The notes under the pieces: generated by a model
What the model saw: only the letters and a program-made list of their open reading frames with translations
What the model was told of the DNA's origin: nothing
Databases searched by the model: none
In this document: positions 1 to 9,969 of the stretch, in pieces
Numbering within the stretch: the first letter of the stretch is position 1
Layout of the letters: each line of letters opens with the position of its first letter
Origin: an uncultured Eubacterium sp.
Lineage (GTDB): Bacteria > Bacillota > Clostridia > Lachnospirales > Lachnospiraceae
Direction: 5' to 3'
Length of the DNA: 64,000 nucleotides
Assembly (NCBI GenBank): GCA_947089855.1
Contig: CAMUML010000001.1
Location: 62,001 to 126,000, forward strand
Program-made: the position numbers and the translations under genes

Positions 1-1590
1 TGGGTGGAGGGCCGGTGTACGGTATTGTGCGCTGCAGCTGCGGCTACCATCGCAACGCTGATGATGTCGTTGTCTGGGGAGCTTTTGAATTTCCGCGATA
101 CAGCCGGTTTTATGGCCAGTGCCCTGGAGGCAGTGTTTGTATTTTCCGCAATTATGGTTGGTACAAGGTGTGTGGATTTTTTCCTTCAATTAAGTTTGAT
201 TCCGCAGAAGGCAGAGGCAGGGCATTACAATGGGCAGCGTCTTGTCAACTATGCAGATTCTTTTAGTGGGCTGTCAAAGATTTTTTCACAGATGGGCTGC
301 GCACAAAAGGAGTTGTCTACCGAACAGATGGGCCGTATCCAAAATGAGCTGACGGGAAGTTTGTGCATGAACTGCAACCAGTGTGCTTTGTGTTGGGATA
401 AAGGGGAAAGCCCGATGTATTCTTATCTTGCATATATGCTGCAATCGCTGCAGCGGACCGGGGAGCCTGACCATGAGGTTGTCGTCCAGATGCAGGAGTA
501 TTGCCCTTATACGGATGTAGTAGTCCAGGAAGCAATGCGTATTTTTGAAAAGGCCAGGCTAAATCTGGCATGGTATAACCGCCTTTTGGAAAACCGTGAG
601 ATTATTGCGCAGCAGCTGGATGCAATGGCCTATATTATGGAAGATTGTGCGAATGAACTGGTTGAAATTACACAAGAGAACCGCCAGCTCTTGGCAGAAG
701 TGAAATACCGTGCAAAAGAGCGGGGCGTGATCGTGTCCAAATTGCATTTATATGAAAATAAGGACAAGCGGTGGCGGTTTGTTTGTGATGCTTCTACCAA
801 ATATGCGGGCTGTATCAGTATGAAGGAATTGACCAAAGCTGTCTGCGTGGGCCTGGAAGTAGATATGCGCCCGCATAAGGATGAACGGGCGATGGTCAGC
901 CCGCAGGGTACAACGGTTACGTTTGAAGAAGACACCTGTTTTCATGAAACGCACGCAGTTGCACGCAGGGTAAAAGATGGCGGGCGTGTTTCTGGGGACA
1001 ATTTTTCTTTTTTGGAAATGGACAACGGGCAGATGGTTATGATGCTGTCCGACGGTATGGGCTCTGGAAGTACCGCATGTAAGGAAAGCGAGCTGGTGCT
1101 GGAGCTTTTGGAAAAATTCCTGGAAGCTGGTTTTTCCAAAGAAACGGCGTTAAAAATGATGAATTCTGCGATGGTGATCCGTGGGGAGGACGATCTATAT
1201 TCTACGGTCGACATCTGTGCGGTTGACCTGTATACGGGTATTTGCGATTTATATAAAATCGGGGCGGCAACAACGTTTATAAAACATGTAGATTTTGTAG
1301 AACGGATCGAGTCCTGTTCCCTGCCAGTTGGGGTCAGCCACCGCATGGAGATCGTAAATACAAAAAAACAGCTGGAAGATGGGGACTTCCTTGTCATGGT
1401 GTCGGATGGTGTGTTAGAATATTTGCAGGCGGAAGAGCCAGACCGGAAAATGTGCGGGATTTTAAAACAAGCTGCCTACCAGCATCCAGGGCAGATGGCA
1501 GATGCCATCCTGGAAGAAGCATTGCGTGCAAATGGGGGCGCAGCTTTGGACGATATGACAGTCATGGTATGTGCTGTCTGGAAAAAGTAA
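1..1590 (+). CDS. spoIIE: Stage II sporulation protein E (SpoIIE), 3' part
   Basis: The reading frame is already open at base 1, so the N-terminus, including most of the usual multi-span membrane region, lies outside the window; the visible part is about 529 codons. It begins with hydrophobic segments that fit the last membrane spans, followed by a central cytoplasmic region and a C-terminal PP2C-type phosphatase domain with the motif LSDGMGSG and later VMVSDGV and DDMTVMV. SpoIIE in this family dephosphorylates the anti-anti-sigma factor SpoIIAA, which releases sigma-F in the forespore, and helps polar septation. tilS, hpt and ftsH follow in the standard Firmicute order, which supports the call. 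Only the identity of the truncated start is unknown. Confidence 0.95.
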   Translation, partial: WVEGRCTVLCAAAAATIATLMMSLSGELLNFRDTAGFMASALEAVFVFSAIMVGTRCVDFFLQLSLIPQKAEAGHYNGQRLVNYADSFSGLSKIFSQMGCAQKELSTEQMGRIQNELTGSLCMNCNQCALCWDKGESPMYSYLAYMLQSLQRTGEPDHEVVVQMQEYCPYTDVVVQEAMRIFEKARLNLAWYNRLLENREIIAQQLDAMAYIMEDCANELVEITQENRQLLAEVKYRAKERGVIVSKLHLYENKDKRWRFVCDASTKYAGCISMKELTKAVCVGLEVDMRPHKDERAMVSPQGTTVTFEEDTCFHETHAVARRVKDGGRVSGDNFSFLEMDNGQMVMMLSDGMGSGSTACKESELVLELLEKFLEAGFSKETALKMMNSAMVIRGEDDLYSTVDICAVDLYTGICDLYKIGAATTFIKHVDFVERIESCSLPVGVSHRMEIVNTKKQLEDGDFLVMVSDGVLEYLQAEEPDRKMCGILKQAAYQHPGQMADAILEEALRANGGAALDDMTVMVCAVWKK

Positions 1591-1609
1591 TGGTGTTTGG
1601 AGAAAATAA

Positions 1610-3043
1610 ATGGAGATATTACAAAAGATTGAATCTTATATCAAGGAATATCATATGATAGAAGCGGGCAGCCATGTCATTGCAGGGGTTTCTGGCGGGG
1701 CGGATTCAGTATGCCTGCTGCTGGCACTGCTGAAGCTGCGGGGGCGGCTTGGGCATACAGTGTCTGTTGTGCATGTCGAACATGGCATCCGTGGGGAAGA
1801 AGCATTGCAGGATGCGGCATTTGTCAAACAATTGTGTTGGCAGTGGGGCATAGCATGCAGGGTTTGCCATTGCAAGGCGCCGGCATATGCGGCTGCGCAT
1901 GGCATAAGTGTGGAAGAGGCCGGCAGGCTATTGCGGTATGCTTTTTTTGAAGATGAAAAAAAAGTATACGAAGCCAGGGCAGCAACCAAAATAGCAGTGG
2001 CACACCATATGGGAGACCAAGCAGAAACAGTGCTGTTCCATTTAGCACGGGGGACGGGTATCCGCGGGCTGGCTGGCATGGAGCCGGTCCGTGGTGATAT
2101 TATACGGCCTCTGTTAGCGGTTAGCCGGGTTGAAATAGAGGCCTGCCTGGCCCGATACGGCCAGGGTTTTTGTACGGACCGTACAAATGAATCAGATGAT
2201 TACAGTAGGAATAAGATCCGCCATGCAGTATTGCCTGTCTTAGGGCAGGTCAACAGCAGGGCGATAGCCCATATAGGCCAGGTGGCAGAACAGTTAAGGG
2301 AGGTAGAAGCCTATTTAAAAAAACAGGCGGATTTGGCAGCAGCAGCGTGTTGTGTATGGCAGGGGGATGGCGTGTGTATTGACAAGGATGCATTTGAGCA
2401 GGCCGAACCGGTTTTGCGTGCCAAAATGCTGCACCAGATATTGGGAAGGCTGTGCGGGAGCAGCAGGGATTTTACCAAAACCCATATCAGCCAGCTTTTG
2501 GCGCTGTTTGAGCGGCAAAACAGCAGGCGCCTGGAACTCCCGTATGGGATACAGGCCGTAAGGGTATATGGCGGCATAGAGATATTTCAAAAACAGGGGG
2601 CAGGCAGTCAGGCGCAGGCAGACAAGCAAGCATTGGAACAGCAGTTCTCATTCCGGGTATTAGAGGATTTTTCTTATAATCTGATTCGAAATTCAAAAAA
2701 AACGTATACGAAATGCTTCGATTATGATAAGATAAAAGCTGGTTTCCAAGTTAGATACAGGCAGCCAGGGGATTATCTGGAAGTCGACCGTTTTGGAAAC
2801 AGGCAGAAATTGAAAAAATATCTGGTCAATGAGAAAATTCCAGTAAAGGAACGGGAACAGCTCCTGCTTCTGGCAGACGGCGCCCATATTATGTGGATAG
2901 TAGGATACCGTATCAGCAATTATTATAAAGTTGATGAACATACCAGGAGAGTATTGGAAGTTACGTTTTACGGAGGAAAAGGAGATGGATGGACAGATTC
3001 ATGTAATGATTCCGGAAGAGGAAGTGAATGCAAGGATCGCTGA
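1610..3043 (+). CDS. tilS: tRNA(Ile)-lysidine synthase TilS
   Basis: The 477-residue protein has the PP-loop ATP pyrophosphatase motif SGGADS at residues 28-33 and a C-terminal TilS domain. TilS uses ATP and lysine to convert cytidine 34 of tRNA(Ile2) to lysidine, so that the tRNA reads AUA instead of AUG; it is normally essential. The ATG at 1610 follows GGAG at a usable distance and comes 19 bases after the spoIIE stop. The last 20 or so residues run 59 bases into hpt and look like out-of-frame coding sequence rather than conserved TilS, so the C-terminus seems to have been extended by a lost stop codon. Confidence 0.95.
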   Translation: MEILQKIESYIKEYHMIEAGSHVIAGVSGGADSVCLLLALLKLRGRLGHTVSVVHVEHGIRGEEALQDAAFVKQLCWQWGIACRVCHCKAPAYAAAHGISVEEAGRLLRYAFFEDEKKVYEARAATKIAVAHHMGDQAETVLFHLARGTGIRGLAGMEPVRGDIIRPLLAVSRVEIEACLARYGQGFCTDRTNESDDYSRNKIRHAVLPVLGQVNSRAIAHIGQVAEQLREVEAYLKKQADLAAAACCVWQGDGVCIDKDAFEQAEPVLRAKMLHQILGRLCGSSRDFTKTHISQLLALFERQNSRRLELPYGIQAVRVYGGIEIFQKQGAGSQAQADKQALEQQFSFRVLEDFSYNLIRNSKKTYTKCFDYDKIKAGFQVRYRQPGDYLEVDRFGNRQKLKKYLVNEKIPVKEREQLLLLADGAHIMWIVGYRISNYYKVDEHTRRVLEVTFYGGKGDGWTDSCNDSGRGSECKDR

Positions 3044-3509
3044 GATGGCCGCACAGATCAGTGCGGATTTTCAAGGGGAGGAAATTCTTGCAGTTGGGAT
3101 TCTGCGGGGCGGCGCTTATTTTTGCACAGAGCTGACAAAGCGCATCACCGTACCAGTCATTCTGGATTTTATCGAGGCATCTAGCTATGGGGATGGCACG
3201 TGTTCCAGCGGGCAGGTTAAGATTACAAAAGATCTAGATGAGGATGCATCAGGAAAAAATGTAGTTGTGATCGAAGATATTATTGATACCGGCAGAACAC
3301 TCAGCCTGCTTATGGAGAATCTAAAAAGCCGTAATCCAAAATGCTTGAAACTGTGTACACTTTTGGATAAGCCGCAGCGGCGTGTTGTGGAAGTACACGT
3401 GGATTATAATGGGTTTCAGATTCCAAACAAATTTGTTGTGGGATATGGGATGGATTATGCGCAAAGATACAGAAATCTTCCTTATATTGGAGTTGTAGAG
3501 TTTGAGTAG
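2985..3509 (+). CDS. hpt: Hypoxanthine phosphoribosyltransferase
   Basis: The 174-residue purine salvage enzyme transfers phosphoribosyl from PRPP to hypoxanthine and guanine. The PRPP-binding loop EDIIDTGRT is at residues 97-105, and the C-terminal NKFVVGYGMDY segment is typical of the family. An in-frame ATG exists upstream at 2931, but the ATG at 2985 has a strong GGAGG at 2972-2976 and starts at the usual family N-terminus (MDGQIHVMI), so 2985 was chosen. It overlaps the end of tilS by 59 bases and lies 14 bases before ftsH, which suggests one operon. The tilS-hpt-ftsH order is conserved in Firmicutes. Confidence 0.95.
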   Translation: MDGQIHVMIPEEEVNARIAEMAAQISADFQGEEILAVGILRGGAYFCTELTKRITVPVILDFIEASSYGDGTCSSGQVKITKDLDEDASGKNVVVIEDIIDTGRTLSLLMENLKSRNPKCLKLCTLLDKPQRRVVEVHVDYNGFQIPNKFVVGYGMDYAQRYRNLPYIGVVEFE

Positions 3510-3523
3510 AAGGAGGTTATGAC

Positions 3524-5368
3524 TTGAAGAAAGGTTATCGTGGTTTTATCTTATACGTTATCTTTGTCTTGGCTGTGGTGGCAATCTGGTATTTTTTAAG
3601 TGAAACAGCGGTTACGACGGATACGTATACGTATCATCAATATCAGTTGGATTTGGAAGCAGGCAAAGTTGCATCTGTAATCATTGAACAAAATGCGGAG
3701 ACGCCAACCGGGACGCTTTTGATCACAATGCAAAACGATGCGGGTGCAGACCGCCATGAAGTGACGGTTTCCGATGTAAATGTGGAGCAGGATTTTATGC
3801 AGGAAAAGGGATTTTACAATTATTTTGTGAAAAATATCCCACGTACCAGCTGGCTTTCGACCTGGCTTCCGTACCTGATCATTTTTGGGGCAATGTTTAT
3901 TTTGTTTATTATTATGAATAATATCAACCAGTCTGCCGGTGGCGGCGGGAATCCGAAAATGATGAATTTTGGAAAAAGCCGTGCAAGGATGTATACGGAC
4001 GAGAATAAGTCAGTCAATTTTACGAAAGTAGCTGGGTTAAAAGAAGAAAAAGAAGAACTAGAAGAAATTGTGGATTTTCTGCGCGCACCGGGCAAATATA
4101 CGAAACTGGGCGCAAGGATACCAAAAGGAGTCCTGTTAGTCGGCCCTCCAGGTACAGGCAAGACATTGCTGGCCAAGGCTGTTGCAGGCGAGGCAGGTGT
4201 GCCGTTTTTTAGCATTTCCGGTTCGGATTTTGTAGAAATGTTTGTCGGCGTTGGCGCGTCCCGTGTCCGGGATTTGTTTGAAGATGCTAAGAAAAACGCA
4301 CCGTGTATTGTGTTTATTGATGAAATTGACGCTGTTGCCAGGCGGCGTGGGACTGGCATGGGCGGAGGCCATGACGAGCGGGAGCAGACCTTAAACCAGA
4401 TGCTTGTGGAAATGGACGGGTTTGGCGTAAATGAGGGTATTATTGTTATGGCAGCTACCAATAGGGTGGACATTCTTGACCCTGCAATTATGCGCCCAGG
4501 CCGGTTTGACCGCAAAGTACATGTAGGAAGGCCAGACGTAGGCGGACGGGAGGAGATCTTGCATGTCCATGCCAAAAGCAAGCCGTTGGGCGATGATGTG
4601 GATTTAAAACAGATTGCACAGACAACGGCAGGGTTTACCGGGGCTGACCTGGAAAACCTGTTAAACGAAGCGGCTATTAAAGCAGCCAAGCAGGACCGTG
4701 CCTACATTAAGCTGGATGATATACGCAGCTCTTTTGTAAAGGTCGGTATTGGCGCTGAAAAAAAGAGCCGCATCATCAGCGAAAAAGAAAAGCGGATCAC
4801 TGCATTCCACGAAGCCGGGCATGCGATTTTATTCCATGTGCTGCCGGATGTAGGGCCGGTATATTCGGTATCGATCATCCCGACCGGGGCAGGTGCGGCT
4901 GGCTATACGATGCCGTTGCCGGAAAAAGACGAAATGTTTAATACCAAGGGCAGGATGTTGCAGGAAATCGTTGTGGACCTGGGCGGGCGTGTTGCCGAAG
5001 AGCTGGTTTTTGACGATATTACGACTGGGGCTTCCCAAGATATTAAACAGGCAACCGCAATGGCGAAAGCAATGGTTACGAAATATGGGATGTCTGAAAA
5101 CCTAGGTTTAATCTGCTATGATGAAGAAGACAATGAAGTATTTATCGGCAGGGATTTGGCTCATACAAAAGGGTATGGGGAAAATGTAGCTACGGTGATC
5201 GACCAGGAAGTAAAGCGCATTATCGATGAATGCTATGAGAGTGCGAAAGAAATTATCCGCCAGCATGAACCGATACTGAACCGTTGCGCACAGCTGCTAT
5301 TAGAAAAAGAGAAGATCAGCAGGGATGAGTTTGAGGCGCTGTTTGCCGATGCTTCTGTGCAATATTAA
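3524..5368 (+). CDS. ftsH: ATP-dependent zinc metalloprotease FtsH
   Basis: The 614-residue protein has an N-terminal membrane helix (about residues 8-26), an extracytoplasmic loop, a second helix (about 112-131), an AAA+ module with Walker A GPPGTGKT at 207-214 and Walker B FIDEID, and the zinc-protease motif HEAGH at 429-433. It extracts and degrades membrane and short-lived cytosolic proteins. Translation starts at TTG 3524 behind a perfect AGGAGG; the closer ATG at 3519 runs into a stop after two codons. It is the last gene of the spoIIE-tilS-hpt-ftsH group and is followed by an intrinsic terminator at 5542-5569. Confidence 0.97.
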   Translation: MKKGYRGFILYVIFVLAVVAIWYFLSETAVTTDTYTYHQYQLDLEAGKVASVIIEQNAETPTGTLLITMQNDAGADRHEVTVSDVNVEQDFMQEKGFYNYFVKNIPRTSWLSTWLPYLIIFGAMFILFIIMNNINQSAGGGGNPKMMNFGKSRARMYTDENKSVNFTKVAGLKEEKEELEEIVDFLRAPGKYTKLGARIPKGVLLVGPPGTGKTLLAKAVAGEAGVPFFSISGSDFVEMFVGVGASRVRDLFEDAKKNAPCIVFIDEIDAVARRRGTGMGGGHDEREQTLNQMLVEMDGFGVNEGIIVMAATNRVDILDPAIMRPGRFDRKVHVGRPDVGGREEILHVHAKSKPLGDDVDLKQIAQTTAGFTGADLENLLNEAAIKAAKQDRAYIKLDDIRSSFVKVGIGAEKKSRIISEKEKRITAFHEAGHAILFHVLPDVGPVYSVSIIPTGAGAAGYTMPLPEKDEMFNTKGRMLQEIVVDLGGRVAEELVFDDITTGASQDIKQATAMAKAMVTKYGMSENLGLICYDEEDNEVFIGRDLAHTKGYGENVATVIDQEVKRIIDECYESAKEIIRQHEPILNRCAQLLLEKEKISRDEFEALFADASVQY

Positions 5369-5541
5369 AATAAAATAGAAGTATGAAAAAAAGTTAATCG
5401 GCAATAGTTATAAAAATGGAAGAAATATTTTTTGAAGTTTGTGCAGACTTATTTACAGATAGGTGATATTATAATTCTTGTAAAACCCCCCAATACATTA
5501 TATAGTTTTTGCTATACCCCATAGTAAAAATACCTTCTCCT

Positions 5542-5569
5542 AAAAAAGACAGCGAAAGCTGTCTTTTTT
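5542..5569 (+). terminator. Intrinsic terminator after ftsH
   Basis: A perfect 12-bp stem with a GAAA tetraloop (AAAAAAGACAGC / GCTGTCTTTTTT) whose 3' arm ends in a run of six T residues. It lies 170 bases after the ftsH stop and 60 bases before the next gene; the A and T tracts would let it act in both directions. The sequence between ftsH and this hairpin has no gene that I can see. Confidence 0.85.
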
Positions 5570-5629
5570 ACTTTGCACATTTGGATTGCTGGGGCATAAG
5601 ATATAAAAAGAGCAAAAACAGGATGCGAT

Positions 5630-6766
5630 ATGCAGATCTATGTTGTCAAAGAAGGCGACACTGTTATGAAGATCGCCCAAGAGCAGGGGGTACCTGCGGA
5701 TACTATTATTTATAACAACCAGCTGGAAGACCCCTACCCGCTGGTAGTAGGACAGGCACTGCTGCTGACCAAAGGGGAGGGTGCGCTGGTCAGGCAGGCT
5801 GTGGAAACCGCAGGCTACGCATATACTTATATCAATCCGGATACGTTAGGGCAGACGCTGCCGTATTTAAGCAAATTATGTGTATTTTCTTATGGGTTTA
5901 CAGCAGAAGGCGATCTGGTGCCGCCGCAAAATGATGATTCGTTTATGATAGATATGGCCACCGCAAATGGGACAGCACCTATTTTAACAGTTACGCCGTT
6001 TGGCGCAGATGGCAAATTCAATAATTATCTTATCAGTGCAGTTACCAATGATATGGATGTACAACAGAAGTTTATCGGGCAGCTAACGGAGAAAGTGCAG
6101 CAAAAAGGGTTCCAGGGCGTGGATATTGACTTTGAATATATTCTGCCGCAAGACCGTGTGCCATTTGCGGAATTTGTTGCAAATGTACGGGAAGCCATCA
6201 ATACGCTGGGGTATCCAGTATCGGTGGCACTGGCTCCGAAAACGTCGGATAACCAAAAAGGGGTTTTGTATGAAGGCAAAGATTATGGCTTGCTGGGCGA
6301 AGCCGCGGACAATGTACTGCTAATGACTTATGAGTGGGGTTATACGTATGGGCCGCCAATGGCGGTTGCGCCGCTTCATATGGTACGCAAAGTAGTAGAA
6401 TATGCGCTGACCCGTATTCCTGCCGAAAAAGTCAATCTAGGCATCCCAAATTATGGGTACGACTGGACGCTGCCATTTGTCCAGGGCGTTTCCAGCGCCA
6501 AGGCAATCGGAAATGTGCAGGCAGTCCAGATTGCGGCGGAAAACGGTGCGCAGATCCAATTTGACGAAGTATCGCAGTCCCCATATTTCCGCTATACCAA
6601 AGATGGGCGGGAGCACGAGGTCTGGTTCGAGGATGTGCGCAGTATGCAGGCAAAATTTAACCTGGTGGAAGAATATGGGCTGCGCGGCATGGGATATTGG
6701 CAGATTATGCGCTTGTTCCGGGCAAATTGGATGTTGCTGGCAGACCAGTTTTGGATACGGCATTAA
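5630..6766 (+). CDS. LysM / glycoside hydrolase family 18 protein (SleL/YaaH type)
   Basis: The 378-residue protein begins with one LysM domain (residues 2-45: QIYVVKEGDTVMKIAQEQG onward) and continues with a GH18 chitinase-like barrel. The DxDxE catalytic motif reads DIDFE with the acid Glu at residue 169; MTYEW and the C-terminal GYW strand also fit. Relatives (SleL, YaaH, YdhD) are N-acetylglucosaminidases that trim spore cortex peptidoglycan during germination, which matches a spore former. No signal peptide is visible, as is usual for forespore-made SleL proteins. Only one LysM is present where Bacillus SleL has two. The start has a weak AGGATG-type ribosome site, so expression may be low or may depend on a sporulation sigma factor. 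Confidence 0.85.
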   Translation: MQIYVVKEGDTVMKIAQEQGVPADTIIYNNQLEDPYPLVVGQALLLTKGEGALVRQAVETAGYAYTYINPDTLGQTLPYLSKLCVFSYGFTAEGDLVPPQNDDSFMIDMATANGTAPILTVTPFGADGKFNNYLISAVTNDMDVQQKFIGQLTEKVQQKGFQGVDIDFEYILPQDRVPFAEFVANVREAINTLGYPVSVALAPKTSDNQKGVLYEGKDYGLLGEAADNVLLMTYEWGYTYGPPMAVAPLHMVRKVVEYALTRIPAEKVNLGIPNYGYDWTLPFVQGVSSAKAIGNVQAVQIAAENGAQIQFDEVSQSPYFRYTKDGREHEVWFEDVRSMQAKFNLVEEYGLRGMGYWQIMRLFRANWMLLADQFWIRH

Positions 6767-6881
6767 ATAAGCATAGAAAAATCTGTTACAAAAATCTTCT
6801 TTTATTTTTCATCTCCTATGGATTATTTTGGAAATATGGTCTATACTGAATGCAGGTGGTTTCCGGATTTACAAGCCAGAC

Positions 6882-6983
6882 TATACTGCAGGCCGCTAGA
6901 ATGCACAGTAATGTAACAAAAAAAGTGCCTGGCTGGCGGTCTGCAGCCGGGTTATACTGTAAATTTAACCGATGTGCAGTATA
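6882..6983 (+). repeat. Family A dispersed repeat, copy A1
   Basis: An about 100-base element made of two dyads. The first has arms close to CTGCAGGCCGCCAG and CTGGCGGTCTGCAG; the second is TATACTG...CAGTATA around TAAATTTAACCG. Other copies lie at 15341-15440 (minus), 24565-24643, 47264-47365 and, as only the second dyad, 17601-17631. It carries no gene and sits in the 334-base gap between the GH18 and GH13 genes. Confidence 0.85.
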
Positions 6984-6999
6984 TTCTGAAAAACACGAG

Positions 7000-7074
7000 A
7001 GTTTGCCAAATAACGCCGGCTCACGAGCGTTGTTATCTTGAGTCATGTGGTAAACTTTATCGCTCGTGAGTATA
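7000..7074 (+). repeat. Family B dispersed repeat, copy B1
   Basis: A 75-base element starting AGTTTGCCAAATAACGC and ending CTCGTGAGTATA, with a perfect 10-bp internal inverted repeat (CTCACGAGCG / CGCTCGTGAG). A second full copy lies at 17630-17704 in the opposite orientation, and a 31-base end at 22598-22628. In both full copies it lies beside a family A dyad, so A and B may form one composite mobile unit. Confidence 0.8.
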
Positions 7075-7100
7075 AATAGCAAAAGGTGGAGTTTTTGGAA

Positions 7101-9200
7101 ATGGATAAAAAATCGATATATGAATTAAACAAAGTACAGCGTTATATGATGCAGATGCGCCCGGTTTTATATAGGCAAGTCCTGTTCAGTGACGGTTCGC
7201 CGGATTACAGGCAGCCGCCAGAGCCGGATGCAGGGGAAGAAGTAACCATACGGTTCCGTACCAAAAAAGATAATGTCGACGCTGTATTTTTATGTACGCA
7301 AGACCAGAAATCTGAGATGAAAAAAATAGAATCCTGTGAAGGGTTTGACTATTATGCTTATACATTTACGATGCCGGAAGAACCGTTTGCATATTATTTT
7401 GAAGTGGCAGATGGACTGCTGATTTGGAACTATGATAATTATGGGCCAACCAGGGAAATCCGTCCGCAGTATTTTTTCCGGATCGTACCTGGCTTTAAAA
7501 CGCCGGACTGGGCGAAAGGTGCGGTTATGTACCAGATTTTGGTAGACCGGTTTTACAATGGGGATACCACAAATGATGTAGAGACAAACGAGTATTTTTA
7601 TATCCGTACTGCAAGCCAAAAGGTAGAAGACTGGCATAAGGTGCCGGAAAATTTCAGTGTGGCGGAATTTTACGGCGGCGACTTGGAAGGGGTGCGTAAA
7701 AAGCTGGATTATCTGCAAAACCTTGGCATAGAGGTGATTTATTTTAACCCATTGTTTGTTTCCCCTTCCAACCATAAGTACGATATACAAGATTATGATT
7801 ATATTGACCCGCATTATGGAAAAATCGTAGAAGATGGCGGGGAACTGCTGCATCCAGGTGCCAGGGAAAATAAGATGGCAAGCCGTTATATTAAGCGTGT
7901 GACGGATAAGCGGAATTTGGAGGCAAGCAACCAGCTGTTCGCCGAACTTGTCCAGGAGATCCATAGCCGTGGTATGAAAGTCATTTTGGACGGTGTGTTT
8001 AACCATTGCGGTTCATTTAATAAATGGATGGACAGGGAAGAGATCTACCGTGCGCAGGAAGGCTATGCGCCGGGGGCTTATGTTTCAAAAGACAGTCCAT
8101 ACCGGGATTATTTCAAATTTAAAAACCAGGATGCATGGCCGCATAATACTACTTATGACGGCTGGTGGGAGCATGATACGCTGCCAAAGTTAAATTACGA
8201 AGGTTCCAGGAATTTGTATCAGTATATTTTGGACGTTGCGAAAAAATGGGTATCCCCGCCTTATAATGCAGATGGATGGCGGCTGGATGTTGCCGCTGAT
8301 TTAGGGTACAGTGAGGAATTCAACCATCAATTCTGGAGGGATTTCCGCCAAGCGGTCAAATCGGCGAATCCGGATGCCGTGATTTTAGCGGAACACTATG
8401 GCGACCCAAAGAGCTGGCTGGCAGGAGACCAGTGGGATACCATTATGAACTATGATGCATTTATGGAGCCGGTGACCTGGTTTTTGACAGGGATGGAAAA
8501 ACACAGCGATAGTTTTGAAGGTGGTACCCTTGGAAATATTATGAACTTTGAAGGTTCCATGAACCATTATATGACCAGTTTTTTGGCGCCGTCGCTGTAT
8601 TGTTCCATGAACCAGCTGTCAAACCATGACCATTCCAGGTTCCTGACCAGGACAAACCGCAAGATCGGGCGGATCGATACGCTGGGTGCGGCAGCCGCTT
8701 CTGAAGGCGTCAATAAAGGCGTATTCCGGGAAGCAGTTGTAATCCAGATGACATGGCCAGGCGCACCAACGCTGTACTATGGGGATGAAGCAGGCTTATG
8801 CGGGTTTACTGATCCGGATAACCGCCGCACATATCCCTGGGGCCGGGAAGACCGCGACCTTATTTCTTTTCATAGGGAAATTATCCGTATCCACAAACAA
8901 TATAAGGTATTCCGTACCGGTTCCGTAAAGTTCCTGCAGGGGGAATACAACTTGTTGTGTTATGCGCGTTTTAACCGGGAGGAGCAGATGGTTATCCTGG
9001 TCAATAACGATGAGAACGAACGGGAAGTGGATGTTTCCATATGGGCAGCGGGCATACCGAAAAATGCACAGATGGAGCAGCTTATGTTTACAAATGAAAT
9101 TGGATATTCTATTCTGCCAGTTATTTATTTAGTCGAAGACGGAAGGCTGAAGCTGACAATGGCAAAGCATTCTGCTTATCTAATCCGGAGGAAAAGTTAA
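7101..9200 (+). CDS. Glycoside hydrolase family 13 alpha-glucanase (neopullulanase / cyclomaltodextrinase-like)
   Basis: The 699-residue protein has an N-terminal beta-sandwich (about 1-130) resembling the CBM34 domain of cyclomaltodextrinases, then the GH13 barrel with DGVFNH (region I), GWRLDVAAD with nucleophile Asp396, AEHYGD with acid/base Glu431 and NHDHSR with Asp510, and a C-terminal sheet. It should hydrolyse alpha-1,4 (and perhaps alpha-1,6) bonds of maltodextrins, cyclodextrins or pullulan. There is no signal peptide, so it probably works in the cytoplasm on imported oligosaccharides. A GTG five codons upstream is possible, but the ATG at 7101 has AGGTGGAG at the right distance. 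The gene stands alone behind the A1/B1 repeats. Confidence 0.9.
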   Translation: MDKKSIYELNKVQRYMMQMRPVLYRQVLFSDGSPDYRQPPEPDAGEEVTIRFRTKKDNVDAVFLCTQDQKSEMKKIESCEGFDYYAYTFTMPEEPFAYYFEVADGLLIWNYDNYGPTREIRPQYFFRIVPGFKTPDWAKGAVMYQILVDRFYNGDTTNDVETNEYFYIRTASQKVEDWHKVPENFSVAEFYGGDLEGVRKKLDYLQNLGIEVIYFNPLFVSPSNHKYDIQDYDYIDPHYGKIVEDGGELLHPGARENKMASRYIKRVTDKRNLEASNQLFAELVQEIHSRGMKVILDGVFNHCGSFNKWMDREEIYRAQEGYAPGAYVSKDSPYRDYFKFKNQDAWPHNTTYDGWWEHDTLPKLNYEGSRNLYQYILDVAKKWVSPPYNADGWRLDVAADLGYSEEFNHQFWRDFRQAVKSANPDAVILAEHYGDPKSWLAGDQWDTIMNYDAFMEPVTWFLTGMEKHSDSFEGGTLGNIMNFEGSMNHYMTSFLAPSLYCSMNQLSNHDHSRFLTRTNRKIGRIDTLGAAAASEGVNKGVFREAVVIQMTWPGAPTLYYGDEAGLCGFTDPDNRRTYPWGREDRDLISFHREIIRIHKQYKVFRTGSVKFLQGEYNLLCYARFNREEQMVILVNNDENEREVDVSIWAAGIPKNAQMEQLMFTNEIGYSILPVIYLVEDGRLKLTMAKHSAYLIRRKS

Positions 9201-9404
9201 GAATGGGTAGATTGGTTGGCCTGCACGGTTGTGCAGGCTGATTTTTATGTGGCTTTATTTTCTGCAAGCATTTTATTTTTCCACAGTTCCTAAATTTGGT
9301 GCAACACAATCAGCTCCTTTGGCCACTATATATATGTACAGTAAAACACGTGTATGAAAATAGATATGTATTTTCAATTGTACCGCGGTACAAGGAGGCT
9401 AGTT

Positions 9405-9929
9405 ATGGAAAATTATCTTGAGCGGGTGCGTTTGGCCAAACGCGGCGATACGGAGGCGTTTGCCAGCTTGTATCGGGAAATTTATGGTGATTTATACCGG
9501 TTTGCAATTTATATATTAAAAAACCCTACAGATGCGCAAGATGCAGTTAGCGATACCGTGGCAGATGCGTTTGCCGCTATCCGCAGGCTGCGTGCAGAGG
9601 AAGCGTTTAAAGGGTGGATCTTCCGTATCCTTTCCAATAAGTGTAAAAAGAAGCTAAAAGAATATGCCACTAAGGCTGTACAGTGGACAGAAGAATGGCC
9701 GGACCGGCTTGTTTTGCAGGAAGGGGGTTTGGATATGGCGGAGGATGTACAGGTACGTATGCTGTTTTGGCAATTGCCAGCAGACGACCGTATGATTATT
9801 GCAATGCATGTATTTGCCGGCTATACAAGCAGAGAAATAGCAAAACAGCTACATATGAATGAAAATACGGTGCGTTCCAGGGAAAGCCGTGCATTAAAAC
9901 GGCTAAAGGCTGGTTTGGAATGCCGTTAG
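9405..9929 (+). CDS. ECF-type RNA polymerase sigma factor
   Basis: The 174-residue protein has a sigma-70 region 2 (about residues 8-75, FASLYREIYGDLYRFAIYIL with DAQDAVSDT) and a region 4 helix-turn-helix (about 115-165, AGYTSREIAKQLHMNENTVRSRESRALKRLK), with no region 1 or 3. Such proteins direct RNA polymerase to a small regulon, normally under control of an anti-sigma factor encoded next door. ATG 9405 is chosen over upstream starts because AAGGAGG sits eight bases before it. The next gene follows after 40 bases and encodes a membrane-anchored protein with a short cytoplasmic N-terminus, which is the usual place for such a partner. Confidence 0.88.
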   Translation: MENYLERVRLAKRGDTEAFASLYREIYGDLYRFAIYILKNPTDAQDAVSDTVADAFAAIRRLRAEEAFKGWIFRILSNKCKKKLKEYATKAVQWTEEWPDRLVLQEGGLDMAEDVQVRMLFWQLPADDRMIIAMHVFAGYTSREIAKQLHMNENTVRSRESRALKRLKAGLECR

Positions 9930-9969
9930 GCGAAACAAATGGAATATTGGATCTGAGGAGGGATGTAGC

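Noticed and set aside
5401..5480. Promoter with TATAAT at 5470-5475 before the GH18 gene
   Set aside because: No acceptable -35 box lies 16-18 bases upstream, and the ftsH terminator lies between it and the gene.
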